From Nocardia rhizosphaerihabitans (GTDB lineage Bacteria > Actinomycetota > Actinomycetes > Mycobacteriales > Mycobacteriaceae): a stretch of 64,000 bases of DNA. A program made the position numbers and the translations under genes. The stretch is taken from NCBI RefSeq assembly GCF_014646295.1, contig NZ_BMNE01000012.1:1-64000 (forward strand), in the 5' to 3' direction. The notes below the pieces were generated by a model that was not told the origin of the DNA, searched no databases, and worked only from the letters and a program-made list of their open reading frames with translations. Of this stretch, positions 23,610-31,426 are shown in pieces (within the stretch, counting starts at the first letter, position 1; the number at the start of each line of letters is the position of its first letter).

Positions 23610-26456
23610 TCAGGGGACGATGTTGACCATCTTGCCCGGCACCACGATCACCTTGCGCGGTGCCTGACCCGCGAGCAGGGCGACGACCTTCTCGTCGGCC
23701 AGCGCCGCGGCCTCGATCGTGGCCGGATCGGCATCGGCGGGGACCTGGATGCGGCTGCGCACCTTGCCCTTCACCTGGATCGGGTACTCGACCGAATCCG
23801 CAACCAGCAGTGCGGGATCGGCGATCGGGAACGGGCCGTGAGCCAGGGAGGTGGTGTGGCCCAGGCGTTCCCACAGTTCCTCGGCGATGTGCGGGGCGAG
23901 CGGAGCCAGCATCAGCACCAGGGGTTCCACGGCGGCGCGGGGAGCGCCGTCGGGGTAGTTCTTGGTGAGGTGGTTGGTCAGCTCGATGAGCTTGGCGCCC
24001 GCGGTGTTGTCGCGCAGTGCGGCCAGGTCCTCGTCGACGCCGGCGATGGTGCGGTGCACCAGGCGCAGGGTCTCGTCCGACGGCGCGGCGTCGGTGGCCT
24101 TCACCGCGCCGGTCTCCTCGTCGATCGCCAGGCGCCATACCCGCTGTAGGAAGCGGTGCGCGCCGACGACGTCCTTGGTCGCCCACGGGCGCGAGGTGTC
24201 CAGCGGACCCATCGACATCTCGTAGAAGCGGAAGGTGTCGGCGCCATACAGATCGCACATCTCGTCGGGCGAGATGGCGTTCTTCAGCGACTTGCCGATC
24301 TTGCCGTACTCCTGCGCGACCTCGATCTCGACGCCGTCGGCGCCGGTCCAGAAGAACTTGCCGTCGCGCTCGACGACCTCGGCGGCGGGCACGTAGGCGC
24401 CACGGGAGTCGGTGTAGGCGTAGCCCTGCACGTAGCCCTGGTTGTACAGGCGGCGGTAGGGCTCGCTGCCGGACACGTCACCCAGGTCGAACAGCACCTT
24501 CTGCCAGAACCGCGCGTACAGCAGGTGCAGCACCGCGTGCTCCACACCGCCGACGTACAGGTCGACACCGCCCGGATCGTTCGGGCCGTGCTCGGCCGTG
24601 CGCGGGCCCAGCCAGTACTTCTCGTTCTCCTCGGCGCAGAACGTCTCGGCGTTGGTCGGGTCGGCGTAGCGCAGCTGGTACCAGGAGCTGCCCGCCCAGT
24701 TGGGCATGACATTGGTGTCGCGGCGGTACTTCTTCGGCCCGTCGCCCAGGTCCAGCTCGACGTGCACCCAGTCGGTGGCCTTGGCCAGCGGCGGGGACGG
24801 CTCCGAACCCGCGTCGTCCGGATCGAAGGTGACCGGCGCGAAGTCCTCCATCTCCGGAAGTTCGACGGGCAGCATGGATTCCGGCAGCGCGTGCGCGACA
24901 CCGTCGGCGTCGTAGACGATCGGGAACGGCTCGCCCCAGTAGCGCTGACGCGCGAACAGCCAGTCGCGCAGCTTGTACTGGACGGTGCCGGTGCCGTGGC
25001 CCTCGGCCTCCAGGTGGCCGATCATGGTCGCCTTGGCCTCGTCGACCGAAAGTCCGTTCAGGAAGCCGGAATTCACCAGCTCGCCGTCACCGGCGTGCGC
25101 GGAATCGGTGACGTCGCCACCCGCGATCACCTCGATGATCGGCAGGCCGAGCGTGGTGGCGAACTCCCAGTCGCGATGGTCGTGGCCGGGCACGGCCATG
25201 ATCGCGCCGGTGCCGTAGCCGCTGAGCACGTAGTCGGCGATGAAGATCGGCACCTGCTTGCCGTCGGCCGGGTTGGTCGCGTAGGAGCCGAGGAAGACGC
25301 CGGTCTTCTCCTTGTTCTCCTGGCGCTCCAGATCCGACTTGGCCGCGATCGACTTGCGGTACGCCGCAACGGCTTCCGCGGGGGTTGCCGCGCCGCCGTT
25401 GGTCCAGGCGGGCACGGTGCTGTCGGGCCAGGCGGCGGTGGTCAGCTTGTCGACCAGCTCGTGCTCGGGGGCGAGCACCAGATAGGTCGCGCCGAACAGG
25501 GTGTCGGGGCGGGTGGTGAACACCTCGATGGTCTCGCCGTCGGGCGCGTCGAAGCGCACCTGCGCGCCACGCGAGCGGCCGATCCAGTTGCGCTGCATGG
25601 ACTTCACGTTGTCCGGCCAGTCCAGCTCGTCCAGGTCGTCGACCAGGCGATCGGAGTAGGCGGTGATCCGCATCATCCACTGCCACATGCGCTTACGGAA
25701 CACGGGGAAGTTCCCGCGCTCGCTGCGGCCGTCGGCGGTGACCTCTTCGTTGGACAGCACGGTGCCGAGGCCGGGGCACCAGTTGACGATCGAATCCGAC
25801 TGGTAAACCAGACGATACGAGTCGATCAGGGCGCCGCGCTCGGCCGCGCTCATGGTGTTCCAGTCGCCCTCGGGGACCACGCGCGCGCCGGTGGCGAACT
25901 GCTCTTCCAGCTCGGCGATCGGGCGGGCCTTGCCTGCCTCCTGGTCGTACCACGCGTTGTAGATGCGCAGGAAGATCCACTGCGTCCAGCGGTAGTACTC
26001 GGGGTCGGTGGTGGCGAAGGAGCGGCGCGGGTCGTGGCCGAGGCCGAGCCGGTCCAGCTGACGCTGCATCGTCGCGATATTGGACTCGGTGGTCACCCGC
26101 GGATGCGCGCCGGTCTGCACCGCGTACTGCTCGGCGGGCAGGCCGAAGGCGTCGTAGCCCAGCGCGTGCAGCACGTTGCGGCCGTGCATGCGGTGGTAGC
26201 GGCCGAAGACGTCGGTGGCGATGTAGCCCAGCGGGTGACCCACGTGCAGGCCGGCGCCCGAGGGGAACGGGAACATGTCCTGGATGAACAGCTTGTCCGC
26301 CGGCGTCTCGCCGGCGAGCGGGCCGACCGGGTTTGGCGCGTGGAAGGTGCCGCGCTCGGTCCAGTTCTGCTGCCAGCGCCGCTCGATCCGTCCCGCCAGC
26401 TCGGCGTTGTACCGGTGCTGAGGTACGTCACTCTCGGTTGCACGAGTGTCCTGCAC
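23610..26456 (-). CDS. leuS: leucyl-tRNA synthetase (948 aa)
   Basis: This class I synthetase charges tRNA-Leu in the cytoplasm. The HIGH motif reads HVGHPLGYIATD within FPFPSGAGLHVGH, and the KMSKS loop reads KIGKSLKNAISPDE. The editing (CP1) domain is present with EVFTTRPDTLFGATYLVLAP, and the C-terminal anticodon region ends with VEYPIQVKGKVRSRIQVP. The length suits actinobacterial LeuRS. GTG 26456 was chosen because AAGGCAGG lies just upstream; the frame stays open 13 codons further. It is monocistronic, between a terminator and a divergent small membrane protein gene. Confidence 0.97.
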   Translation of the reverse strand: MQDTRATESDVPQHRYNAELAGRIERRWQQNWTERGTFHAPNPVGPLAGETPADKLFIQDMFPFPSGAGLHVGHPLGYIATDVFGRYHRMHGRNVLHALGYDAFGLPAEQYAVQTGAHPRVTTESNIATMQRQLDRLGLGHDPRRSFATTDPEYYRWTQWIFLRIYNAWYDQEAGKARPIAELEEQFATGARVVPEGDWNTMSAAERGALIDSYRLVYQSDSIVNWCPGLGTVLSNEEVTADGRSERGNFPVFRKRMWQWMMRITAYSDRLVDDLDELDWPDNVKSMQRNWIGRSRGAQVRFDAPDGETIEVFTTRPDTLFGATYLVLAPEHELVDKLTTAAWPDSTVPAWTNGGAATPAEAVAAYRKSIAAKSDLERQENKEKTGVFLGSYATNPADGKQVPIFIADYVLSGYGTGAIMAVPGHDHRDWEFATTLGLPIIEVIAGGDVTDSAHAGDGELVNSGFLNGLSVDEAKATMIGHLEAEGHGTGTVQYKLRDWLFARQRYWGEPFPIVYDADGVAHALPESMLPVELPEMEDFAPVTFDPDDAGSEPSPPLAKATDWVHVELDLGDGPKKYRRDTNVMPNWAGSSWYQLRYADPTNAETFCAEENEKYWLGPRTAEHGPNDPGGVDLYVGGVEHAVLHLLYARFWQKVLFDLGDVSGSEPYRRLYNQGYVQGYAYTDSRGAYVPAAEVVERDGKFFWTGADGVEIEVAQEYGKIGKSLKNAISPDEMCDLYGADTFRFYEMSMGPLDTSRPWATKDVVGAHRFLQRVWRLAIDEETGAVKATDAAPSDETLRLVHRTIAGVDEDLAALRDNTAGAKLIELTNHLTKNYPDGAPRAAVEPLVLMLAPLAPHIAEELWERLGHTTSLAHGPFPIADPALLVADSVEYPIQVKGKVRSRIQVPADADPATIEAAALADEKVVALLAGQAPRKVIVVPGKMVNIVP

Positions 26457-26603
26457 GGTCCTGCCTTCTTGTTCTCGCCGATCCCCGGTAAACATCGTCT
26501 AACAGGGTAGAACGTCGGTGCCAGGTGATTTCCCACCGGCACTGCGGTGTGTGGGCGGTCACCTCGGCGGGGAGCGCTCGATCAGGCATCGTTGCCGGTG
26601 CGC

Positions 26604-26609
26604 TAGCCT
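26604..26609 (+). promoter_or_regulatory. -10 box of a leaderless promoter
   Basis: TAGCCT ends 6 nt before the ATG at 26616, with no room for a ribosome-binding site. Confidence 0.45.
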
Positions 26610-26615
26610 GCAGGA

Positions 26616-27023
26616 ATGGTCGTCGTCGCTCCTCTGCTGTTCGCGCTGGCCGCGGTCGCCATCGCGACCGGCGTGCTCGGACTGCTCGGCAAACTGCCCC
26701 GCAACCGCTTCCTCGGTGTCACCACCGAGGCCGCCCTGCACAGCGACGACAACTTCCGCATCGCCAACCGTATCGCCGCGCCCACGTCGGTCGGCGCGGG
26801 CGCGCTGCTGTTCGCCGGTGGACTGGTCGCCCTCGTCGCGGGCGGTCTCGCCGGATTCGGCGTCGCCGTCGTGGTCGCCGTGATCGCCATCTTCACCCTG
26901 GGCGCCGGCGCCAATGCCGCGGCCCGCACCGTCGAGCCCCTGATGCCGCCCGCCCCGGTCGGTGGCTGTGGCTCCTCCTGCGGCGGCTGCTCGCTGCGCG
27001 ACACCTGCGCCCCCGCCAACTGA
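26616..27023 (+). CDS. SdpI-like membrane protein with Cys-rich tail (135 aa)
   Basis: Three hydrophobic stretches lie at about 5-25, 60-85 and 85-105. The loop GKLPRNRFLGVTTEAALHSD matches the conserved R-N-x-x-G-x-R/T motif of the SdpI/YhfL family, first known for immunity to the SdpC toxin. The C-terminus is unusual: GGCGSSCGGCSLRDTC, four Cys spaced 3, 2 and 5 residues apart with Gly/Ser between. This tail resembles a metal-binding or disulfide cluster. Three more small membrane proteins with Gly/Cys tails follow on the same strand. Confidence 0.65.
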   Translation: MVVVAPLLFALAAVAIATGVLGLLGKLPRNRFLGVTTEAALHSDDNFRIANRIAAPTSVGAGALLFAGGLVALVAGGLAGFGVAVVVAVIAIFTLGAGANAAARTVEPLMPPAPVGGCGSSCGGCSLRDTCAPAN

Positions 27024-27097
27024 GCCTTCCGCGTTCGGCTCTGGCCGCCCGTCCCCGCCTCCGGTACAACTGGAGGTAGGACTGATCGGGGGGTTTC

Positions 27098-27394
27098 ATG
27101 AAGATCTTCGGTTCCGCTGTTCTGCTCGCTCTCGGCGGGTTGATCCTCGCCAATTTCTGGCCCGCGGTGGGCATCACCGTTCTCGTCATCGCGCTGGTCG
27201 TGTTCGCCGTCGGGTGCGTGGTCATCGGGCGGACGACGCGTAGCACCAGGCGGCGTGGCTGGGGCGCCGGTGCCAGTGGCGCAGGCGGTGCGGGCGGTTT
27301 CACCTTCTTCGCATCCGGTGACGGCGGCGGCCATCATGGTGACGGCGGCGGTGGTGGCGGAGGCTGCGGCGGTGGTTGCGGTGGCGGCAGCTGA
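27098..27394 (+). CDS. small TM protein with Gly/Cys-rich tail (98 aa)
   Basis: Two closely spaced hydrophobic segments (about 5-22 and 24-45) are followed by a basic stop-transfer region (RTTRSTRRRGW). A Gly-rich tail of about 45 residues follows and ends GGGGCGGGCGGGS. GGGGGG lies about 6 nt before the ATG. I do not know the function. The tail would face the cytoplasm if the positive-inside rule holds. It is similar in plan to the next two genes, so these are probable paralogues. Confidence 0.6.
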   Translation: MKIFGSAVLLALGGLILANFWPAVGITVLVIALVVFAVGCVVIGRTTRSTRRRGWGAGASGAGGAGGFTFFASGDGGGHHGDGGGGGGGCGGGCGGGS

Positions 27395-27413
27395 CCGGAC
27401 GTAGGCCTGACCC

Positions 27414-27728
27414 ATGGATCGTTCGATGAAATTGTTCGCTGCGGCGTTCCTCGTCGCGCTCGTCGGCCTGATCGCCACGGACCTCTCGATGAGGATCGGC
27501 ATCGTCCTGCTCGTTCTCGCCGCGGTTCTGCTCACCGCGGGAGGCCTGCGCTATCGAGTCGAGAATCGCCGCGTGCGCACCGTGCGCCAGTTTCGGCGCA
27601 TCCACGATGGTGGCGGCCCGGGGCGCCGCGGTATCGATGACGCGGATTCGCTCAGCGACTCCTACGACCACGGCGGATATTCCGGGGGCGGTAGCTGCGG
27701 CGGTGGCGGTGGCGGTGGCGGTGAGTGA
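27414..27728 (+). CDS. small TM protein with Gly-rich tail (104 aa)
   Basis: Two TM segments (about 6-22 and 27-45) are followed by a basic region (RVENRRVRTVRQFRRI) and a Gly-rich tail, GGYSGGGSCGGGGGGGGE, with one Cys. It starts 19 bp after the preceding gene and shares its plan: hydrophobic hairpin, Arg-rich stretch, then Gly tail. An in-frame ATG at 27426 is an alternative start; neither has a strong ribosome-binding site. Function unknown. Confidence 0.55.
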   Translation: MDRSMKLFAAAFLVALVGLIATDLSMRIGIVLLVLAAVLLTAGGLRYRVENRRVRTVRQFRRIHDGGGPGRRGIDDADSLSDSYDHGGYSGGGSCGGGGGGGGE

Positions 27729-27836
27729 GGCCCCCAAACCTGCGCTGACCTGACGGTGCAGGCCGGTCGAAAGCCGATTGCAAGGACGCGCGCCTACGTT
27801 CGGCATCGACAAGACCGGCACTGCAAGGGAGGCCTC

Positions 27837-28217
27837 ATGGCTGAGGTAATCGCGGTATTCGTCGCCTTCATCGTTCTGGGGATGGGGTTCGCGGCAGTCG
27901 TGCTGGTGCCGGTCATGATCGTCGTGGCCATCGTCAGGGCGGTGAACGAGTCGCCGGAGCGAAGCCGAACCAGGCACGCGCGCCGGGCGGCGCTCGCCCA
28001 GCAGGCGCGGACACGCAACCGCGGCAGGCGAGGCGGGTCGGGCGGTTGGAGCTCGACCGACAGCAGCTGGTCGAGCGGCAGCGGCTGGTCCAGCGGCAGC
28101 AGCTGGTCGGGTGGTAGTGATTCCGGCTCGAGCAGCTGGAGCAGTTGCAGCAGCGGTAGCTCGAGCAGCTGCGGTGGTGGCAGTTCGAGCAGCTGCGGTG
28201 GCGGCAGCAGCTGCTGA
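27837..28217 (+). CDS. small TM protein with Ser/Trp/Gly/Cys-rich tail (126 aa)
   Basis: One long TM segment (VIAVFVAFIVLGMGFAAVVL) is followed by an Arg-rich region (ERSRTRHARRAALAQQARTR). The 65-residue tail is built from WSSGS-type repeats, then SSSCGGG repeats ending SSC, with Cys at roughly 7-residue spacing. GGGAGG about 5 nt before the ATG is a good ribosome-binding site. It is the last of the same-strand group of Gly/Cys-tail membrane proteins and converges with a broken cupin gene. Function unknown. Confidence 0.6.
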   Translation: MAEVIAVFVAFIVLGMGFAAVVLVPVMIVVAIVRAVNESPERSRTRHARRAALAQQARTRNRGRRGGSGGWSSTDSSWSSGSGWSSGSSWSGGSDSGSSSWSSCSSGSSSSCGGGSSSSCGGGSSC

Positions 28218-28221
28218 GCGG

Positions 28222-28604
28222 TCAGCGCTGGTCGGGTGGGGCGACCTGGTGGGAGAGGGGGCTTCCCGCCGGGTTGAGGTAGAGGACGAGGATGCGGACT
28301 TCGGTGGGGCCGCGGTTGCGGGCGACGTGGGCGTTGACGGGGCCGCTCGGCTCACGGAAGACGTGGCCGCGGGGGTATTCGGCGGGGCCGCGTTCGAGGT
28401 AGGGGGGTCGAGGGTGCCGCGGGTGACCAGCACGAACAGGGTGCCGTCGTGGTAGTGCCACCCGCTGGTACCGCCGGGTGCGATGCGAGTCCGGCGGACC
28501 ACGATGTCGTGGCCCGCCAGGCGCAGGCGCAGCAGGGTCCGGCTGGCGGTGCCGACCGCCGGGGCAGGGTTGGGGCGGAAGGGCGGGGGTCGCCACCAGG
28601 TCAT
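28222..28604 (-). pseudogene. cupin-domain protein, frameshifted in a C6 run
   Basis: From ATG 28604 the first frame encodes a cupin start (RIAPGGTSGWHYHDGTLFVL and TRGTL). At a run of six identical bases (28402-28407, C on the coding strand) the frame is lost. The expected remainder continues in the next frame as YLERGPAEYPRGHVFREPSG, HVARNRGPTEVRILVLYLNP, then a stop at 28222. One extra C in the run would restore a protein of about 127 residues. This may be a real inactivation, a phase-variable tract or a sequencing error. Intact relatives are single-domain metal-binding cupins. Confidence 0.75.
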
Positions 28605-28725
28605 ACCGCTATCGAATCACCTGGACGGGCCCGATGGCGAAGGCACCGCGTACTGCTGCCTGGCGGTCATGCCCCCGATCTCGTCCGGCAGTGCTGGCCG
28701 GTGCAGCGGCTCGGCAGTGCCCCTG

Positions 28726-29754
28726 TCACCGTAAATTCACGAGGGCCGCATGCACGGCGCGGCCCGCGGCGGGATCACCGACCGTGAGGCGGGCGCTGCC
28801 GTCGGGGTACGACTTGGCTTTGATGCCGGCGCGGCGGAGTGCCGTGGCTACACCGGGACCAGGGAGATACAGGAAGTTCGCGTGGCTGCGGTGGACATCG
28901 ATGCCGCAGGCGCGCAGCGACATTCGCAGTGCATCGCGTTCCATGGTGATCCGATGGACCCGGTCCTGGAGCTCGTCCTCGGCGGCGTAGGCGGCTCGAA
29001 CCGCGGCGACGGCGGCGGCCGGGATTCCGTAGGGCAGTTGCTGACGGTGGATGCGTTCGATCAGCTCGCCGCGGCCGACGCAGTACCCGATGCGCAGGCC
29101 CGCCAGCCCGTAGGCCTTCGAAAAGGTGCGCAGGATCAGCAGATTCGGATGCCGATGGAGCAGGCCGTGCAGGTCGAGTCGGTCGGCCTGGTCGAGGAAT
29201 TCGACGTAGGCCTCGTCGAGCAGCACCGGCACCCGGGACGGTACCGCGGCGAGGAAGGAACGCACGGCCGCCGCTTCGAGCAGCGTCCCGGTCGGATTGT
29301 GCGGCCTGCACAGCACGACCAGCGCGGTACGCCGGGTCACCGCACGCCGCAGCGCCTTCAGATCCTGGTCACCCTGACCGTCGAGCGGCACCGGCACGAG
29401 CGGCATGCCCGCCATCTCCGCCATGATCGGATAGCCGTCGAAAGTCGGTGTGCTGGTGACCAGTTCGCCACCAGTCAGCGTCCGAAGGATCTGCATGGCG
29501 ACACCGGTGGCGCCCGCGCCGACCACCACGTCGCCGGACGGCACGCCGAGGTGCTCGGCGATGGTCAGTGGCAACTCCTCCGGCCGGAATTCCGGATACC
29601 GGTTCGCCTGGGCGAGGGTGTCGGTCACCGCGGCGAGGATGGCAGGCAGCGGGGGATAGGGGTTCTCGCTGAGCGACAAGTCGAACAGTGTCGGCGTGGC
29701 CGGGGTGCGGAACCGACGGGAGGGGATCGTCGGTTCCGCCAGGCGGATGGTCAT
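28726..29754 (-). CDS. histidinol-phosphate/aromatic-type PLP aminotransferase (342 aa)
   Basis: A fold-type I aminotransferase. LSLSENPYPPLP lies near the N-terminus, GAGATGVAMQIL is the phosphate-binding turn, CRPHNPTG the substrate loop and LLDEAYVEF the PLP-Asp region. The Schiff-base Lys is in TFSKAYGLAGLRIGY (Lys213). This is the HisC/Pat subgroup. It is last of a four-gene operon and overlaps the KAS III-like gene by ATGA. With a ThDP enzyme and a ketosynthase upstream, it more likely aminates a keto intermediate of a secondary product than serves histidine synthesis; that is inference. Confidence 0.85.
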   Translation of the reverse strand: MTIRLAEPTIPSRRFRTPATPTLFDLSLSENPYPPLPAILAAVTDTLAQANRYPEFRPEELPLTIAEHLGVPSGDVVVGAGATGVAMQILRTLTGGELVTSTPTFDGYPIMAEMAGMPLVPVPLDGQGDQDLKALRRAVTRRTALVVLCRPHNPTGTLLEAAAVRSFLAAVPSRVPVLLDEAYVEFLDQADRLDLHGLLHRHPNLLILRTFSKAYGLAGLRIGYCVGRGELIERIHRQQLPYGIPAAAVAAVRAAYAAEDELQDRVHRITMERDALRMSLRACGIDVHRSHANFLYLPGPGVATALRRAGIKAKSYPDGSARLTVGDPAAGRAVHAALVNLR

Positions 29755-30779
29755 CGCGCCGCACCCCAGCGCACGGCGGCCGCACCGGCGAAGTCGCCCG
29801 CGTGCGCGAAGGCCGACATGAGCACCACCGACCCGTTGCGCAGTCTGCCTGCCCGGTTCTCCACATCGAGTGTCACCGGAATGCCCGCGGCGAACAGGTT
29901 TCCGCACTCGTCGAAGGTATCGGGGTGACGTTCGGCTGGCAGTTCCAGCGCGTCGTGCCAGTTGCGCAGGAACAGCCGGTTGGGCTGATTGGTGACGAAG
30001 GTATCGATATCGCGGCCCTTCACCCCGATGTGATCGCACACCGCCAGCGCCACCTCCGGGACCAGCCGGTTGCCGCGCGCGAACACCTTGGTGATCTTCG
30101 ATTCGGTGAAGCTCACACAGCCCTGGCCCTCGCCCGGCTCCCAGTACTTGCGCGGGCCGTTGGTGGAGAAGTCCATGTCACCGGCGAATTCGGGGTAGGT
30201 GCGGCATTCGATGTCGAGGATCGGCGCCGAGTCGTCCTTGCGCAGCAGGCCGATGCCGCAGCCGTCGCCGGGCACCGGCGCCTGGGCGAGTTTACGGATG
30301 TCGGGCTGGGTGAACACCGGGCCCGCGCAGTTCTGGGCGGCGACGATCAGCGCGGTGCGAGCGTCGCTGGTGGCCATGATCATGCGCGCCAGCGCCATCA
30401 TGTGCACGAAGGCCGCGCAACCGCCGTTGTGCACATCCAGGACGTGCGCCGGCTTCGCACCGAGTCGCCGGGCCAGCTCGGGACCGGCGCCCATGACCGG
30501 ATTGTCGGGCAACTGGGTGTGGGTGATGAGGATGTCGATCTCGGACGCGAGGCCGTCACCGTGCCGTTCCCGCAGCGGGGCGAAGGCCTGTTCGGCCATG
30601 TCGACGGCGGTTTCGTCGCGGGCGATGTGATGGCGTCCGGTGGGAGACCGGAACATCACGTTCTTCGCCATCCGCTCGGAGCGGGAGTACTGGGTGAAGT
30701 AGTCGGTCGGGACCGGGTCGCCGGGCAGATAGCTCGCGACGTCGACCAGACTCACCTGCGGGAAATTCACTGCATCCAC
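29751..30779 (-). CDS. 3-oxoacyl-ACP synthase III-like (KAS III/FabH superfamily) enzyme (342 aa)
   Basis: The thiolase-like fold is shown by DILITHTQLPDNPVMGAGPE, the nucleophile Cys in VHNGGCAAFVHMMA (Cys121) and the C-terminal GNLFAAGIPVTLD. Where FabH has a His in the PHQAN motif, this protein reads TNQPN, so the usual Cys-His-Asn triad appears to be Cys-Asn-Asn. This suggests acyl transfer or condensation without standard decarboxylation. It lies between the SRPBCC and aminotransferase genes with overlaps on both sides (13 nt and 4 nt), so the four proteins are translationally coupled. Confidence 0.8.
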   Translation of the reverse strand: MDAVNFPQVSLVDVASYLPGDPVPTDYFTQYSRSERMAKNVMFRSPTGRHHIARDETAVDMAEQAFAPLRERHGDGLASEIDILITHTQLPDNPVMGAGPELARRLGAKPAHVLDVHNGGCAAFVHMMALARMIMATSDARTALIVAAQNCAGPVFTQPDIRKLAQAPVPGDGCGIGLLRKDDSAPILDIECRTYPEFAGDMDFSTNGPRKYWEPGEGQGCVSFTESKITKVFARGNRLVPEVALAVCDHIGVKGRDIDTFVTNQPNRLFLRNWHDALELPAERHPDTFDECGNLFAAGIPVTLDVENRAGRLRNGSVVLMSAFAHAGDFAGAAAVRWGAAR

Positions 30780-31426
30780 TCCGGCTTGATCGGCAGCCCG
30801 TTGGCCGCGCGGTACTCACAGATGGCTTTGAGGTTGTCCAGCTCGAGCTGGTGCCCCGCGGAGAACATCTCCCAGAAATCGCCGACCCACACCGGGCGCT
30901 TGGGCGGCGCGGTCTCCGGATAGCCGTTCTCGTCGTAGAAGGGGTGCTTGCAGTTGACCCACAGCACCACCGAGCCGGGCTTGTCGAACACGACCTGCGC
31001 GTCGACCACCCGCATGAGGTAGATCATCCACAGGTGTTCGGACTGGTCCCAGGCGCAGTGGTAGTCGACGGTCATCGCGTCGGGATGGGCGACGGTCCTG
31101 GTGAAACACTTGGTCGTATCGCCGAGCCGGTCGTAGGACAGCCACAGTCCCGGCTCGTCGGTCTCGTGGAATCCGCGCAGGCTGTAGGTCCACTCCTCGA
31201 GTGAGCGGGTGTCGGCGAGATACTCGTAGACCTCGCGGGGTGGCGCCGCGATGTAGGTCTGCACCGGGCAGTAGTCGCCGTAGATCTGGTCGTGCGGGTA
31301 CACCGACCGCAGCATGTCCATGATGATCGGCGTGGTCGCCTCCCGATCGGAATTCTCGATGCGTAGCACGCCGGGGATCACCCCCTCGGGGATATCGCTG
31401 AGTGCGGGCAGGGCGCTGGTGGTCAC
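30767..31426 (-). CDS. SRPBCC/START-type ligand-binding or cyclase-like protein (219 aa)
   Basis: QTYIAAPPREVYEYLADTRS followed by LEEWTYSLRGFHE is the typical opening of the SRPBCC fold (polyketide cyclase, aromatase and lipid-transfer proteins). Later strands include TMTVDYHCAWDQSEHLWMIY. It has no signal or TM. The GTG start at 31426 follows GAGGAG and overlaps the stop of the ThDP gene (GTGA). In this operon it may act as a cyclase/aromatase or carrier for the product made by its neighbours. Confidence 0.65.
   Translation of the reverse strand: MTTSALPALSDIPEGVIPGVLRIENSDREATTPIIMDMLRSVYPHDQIYGDYCPVQTYIAAPPREVYEYLADTRSLEEWTYSLRGFHETDEPGLWLSYDRLGDTTKCFTRTVAHPDAMTVDYHCAWDQSEHLWMIYLMRVVDAQVVFDKPGSVVLWVNCKHPFYDENGYPETAPPKRPVWVGDFWEMFSAGHQLELDNLKAICEYRAANGLPIKPEWMQ

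Noticed and set aside
24156..26510. 784-codon ORF on the plus strand
   Set aside because: It is the antisense frame of leuS, kept open by GC-rich third positions. It has no ribosome-binding site and no protein motifs.
28478..28990. 170-codon plus-strand ORF across the cupin and aminotransferase gene ends
   Set aside because: It is antisense to both and is Arg/Ala/Ser-rich without motifs. No gene was called in 28605-28725.
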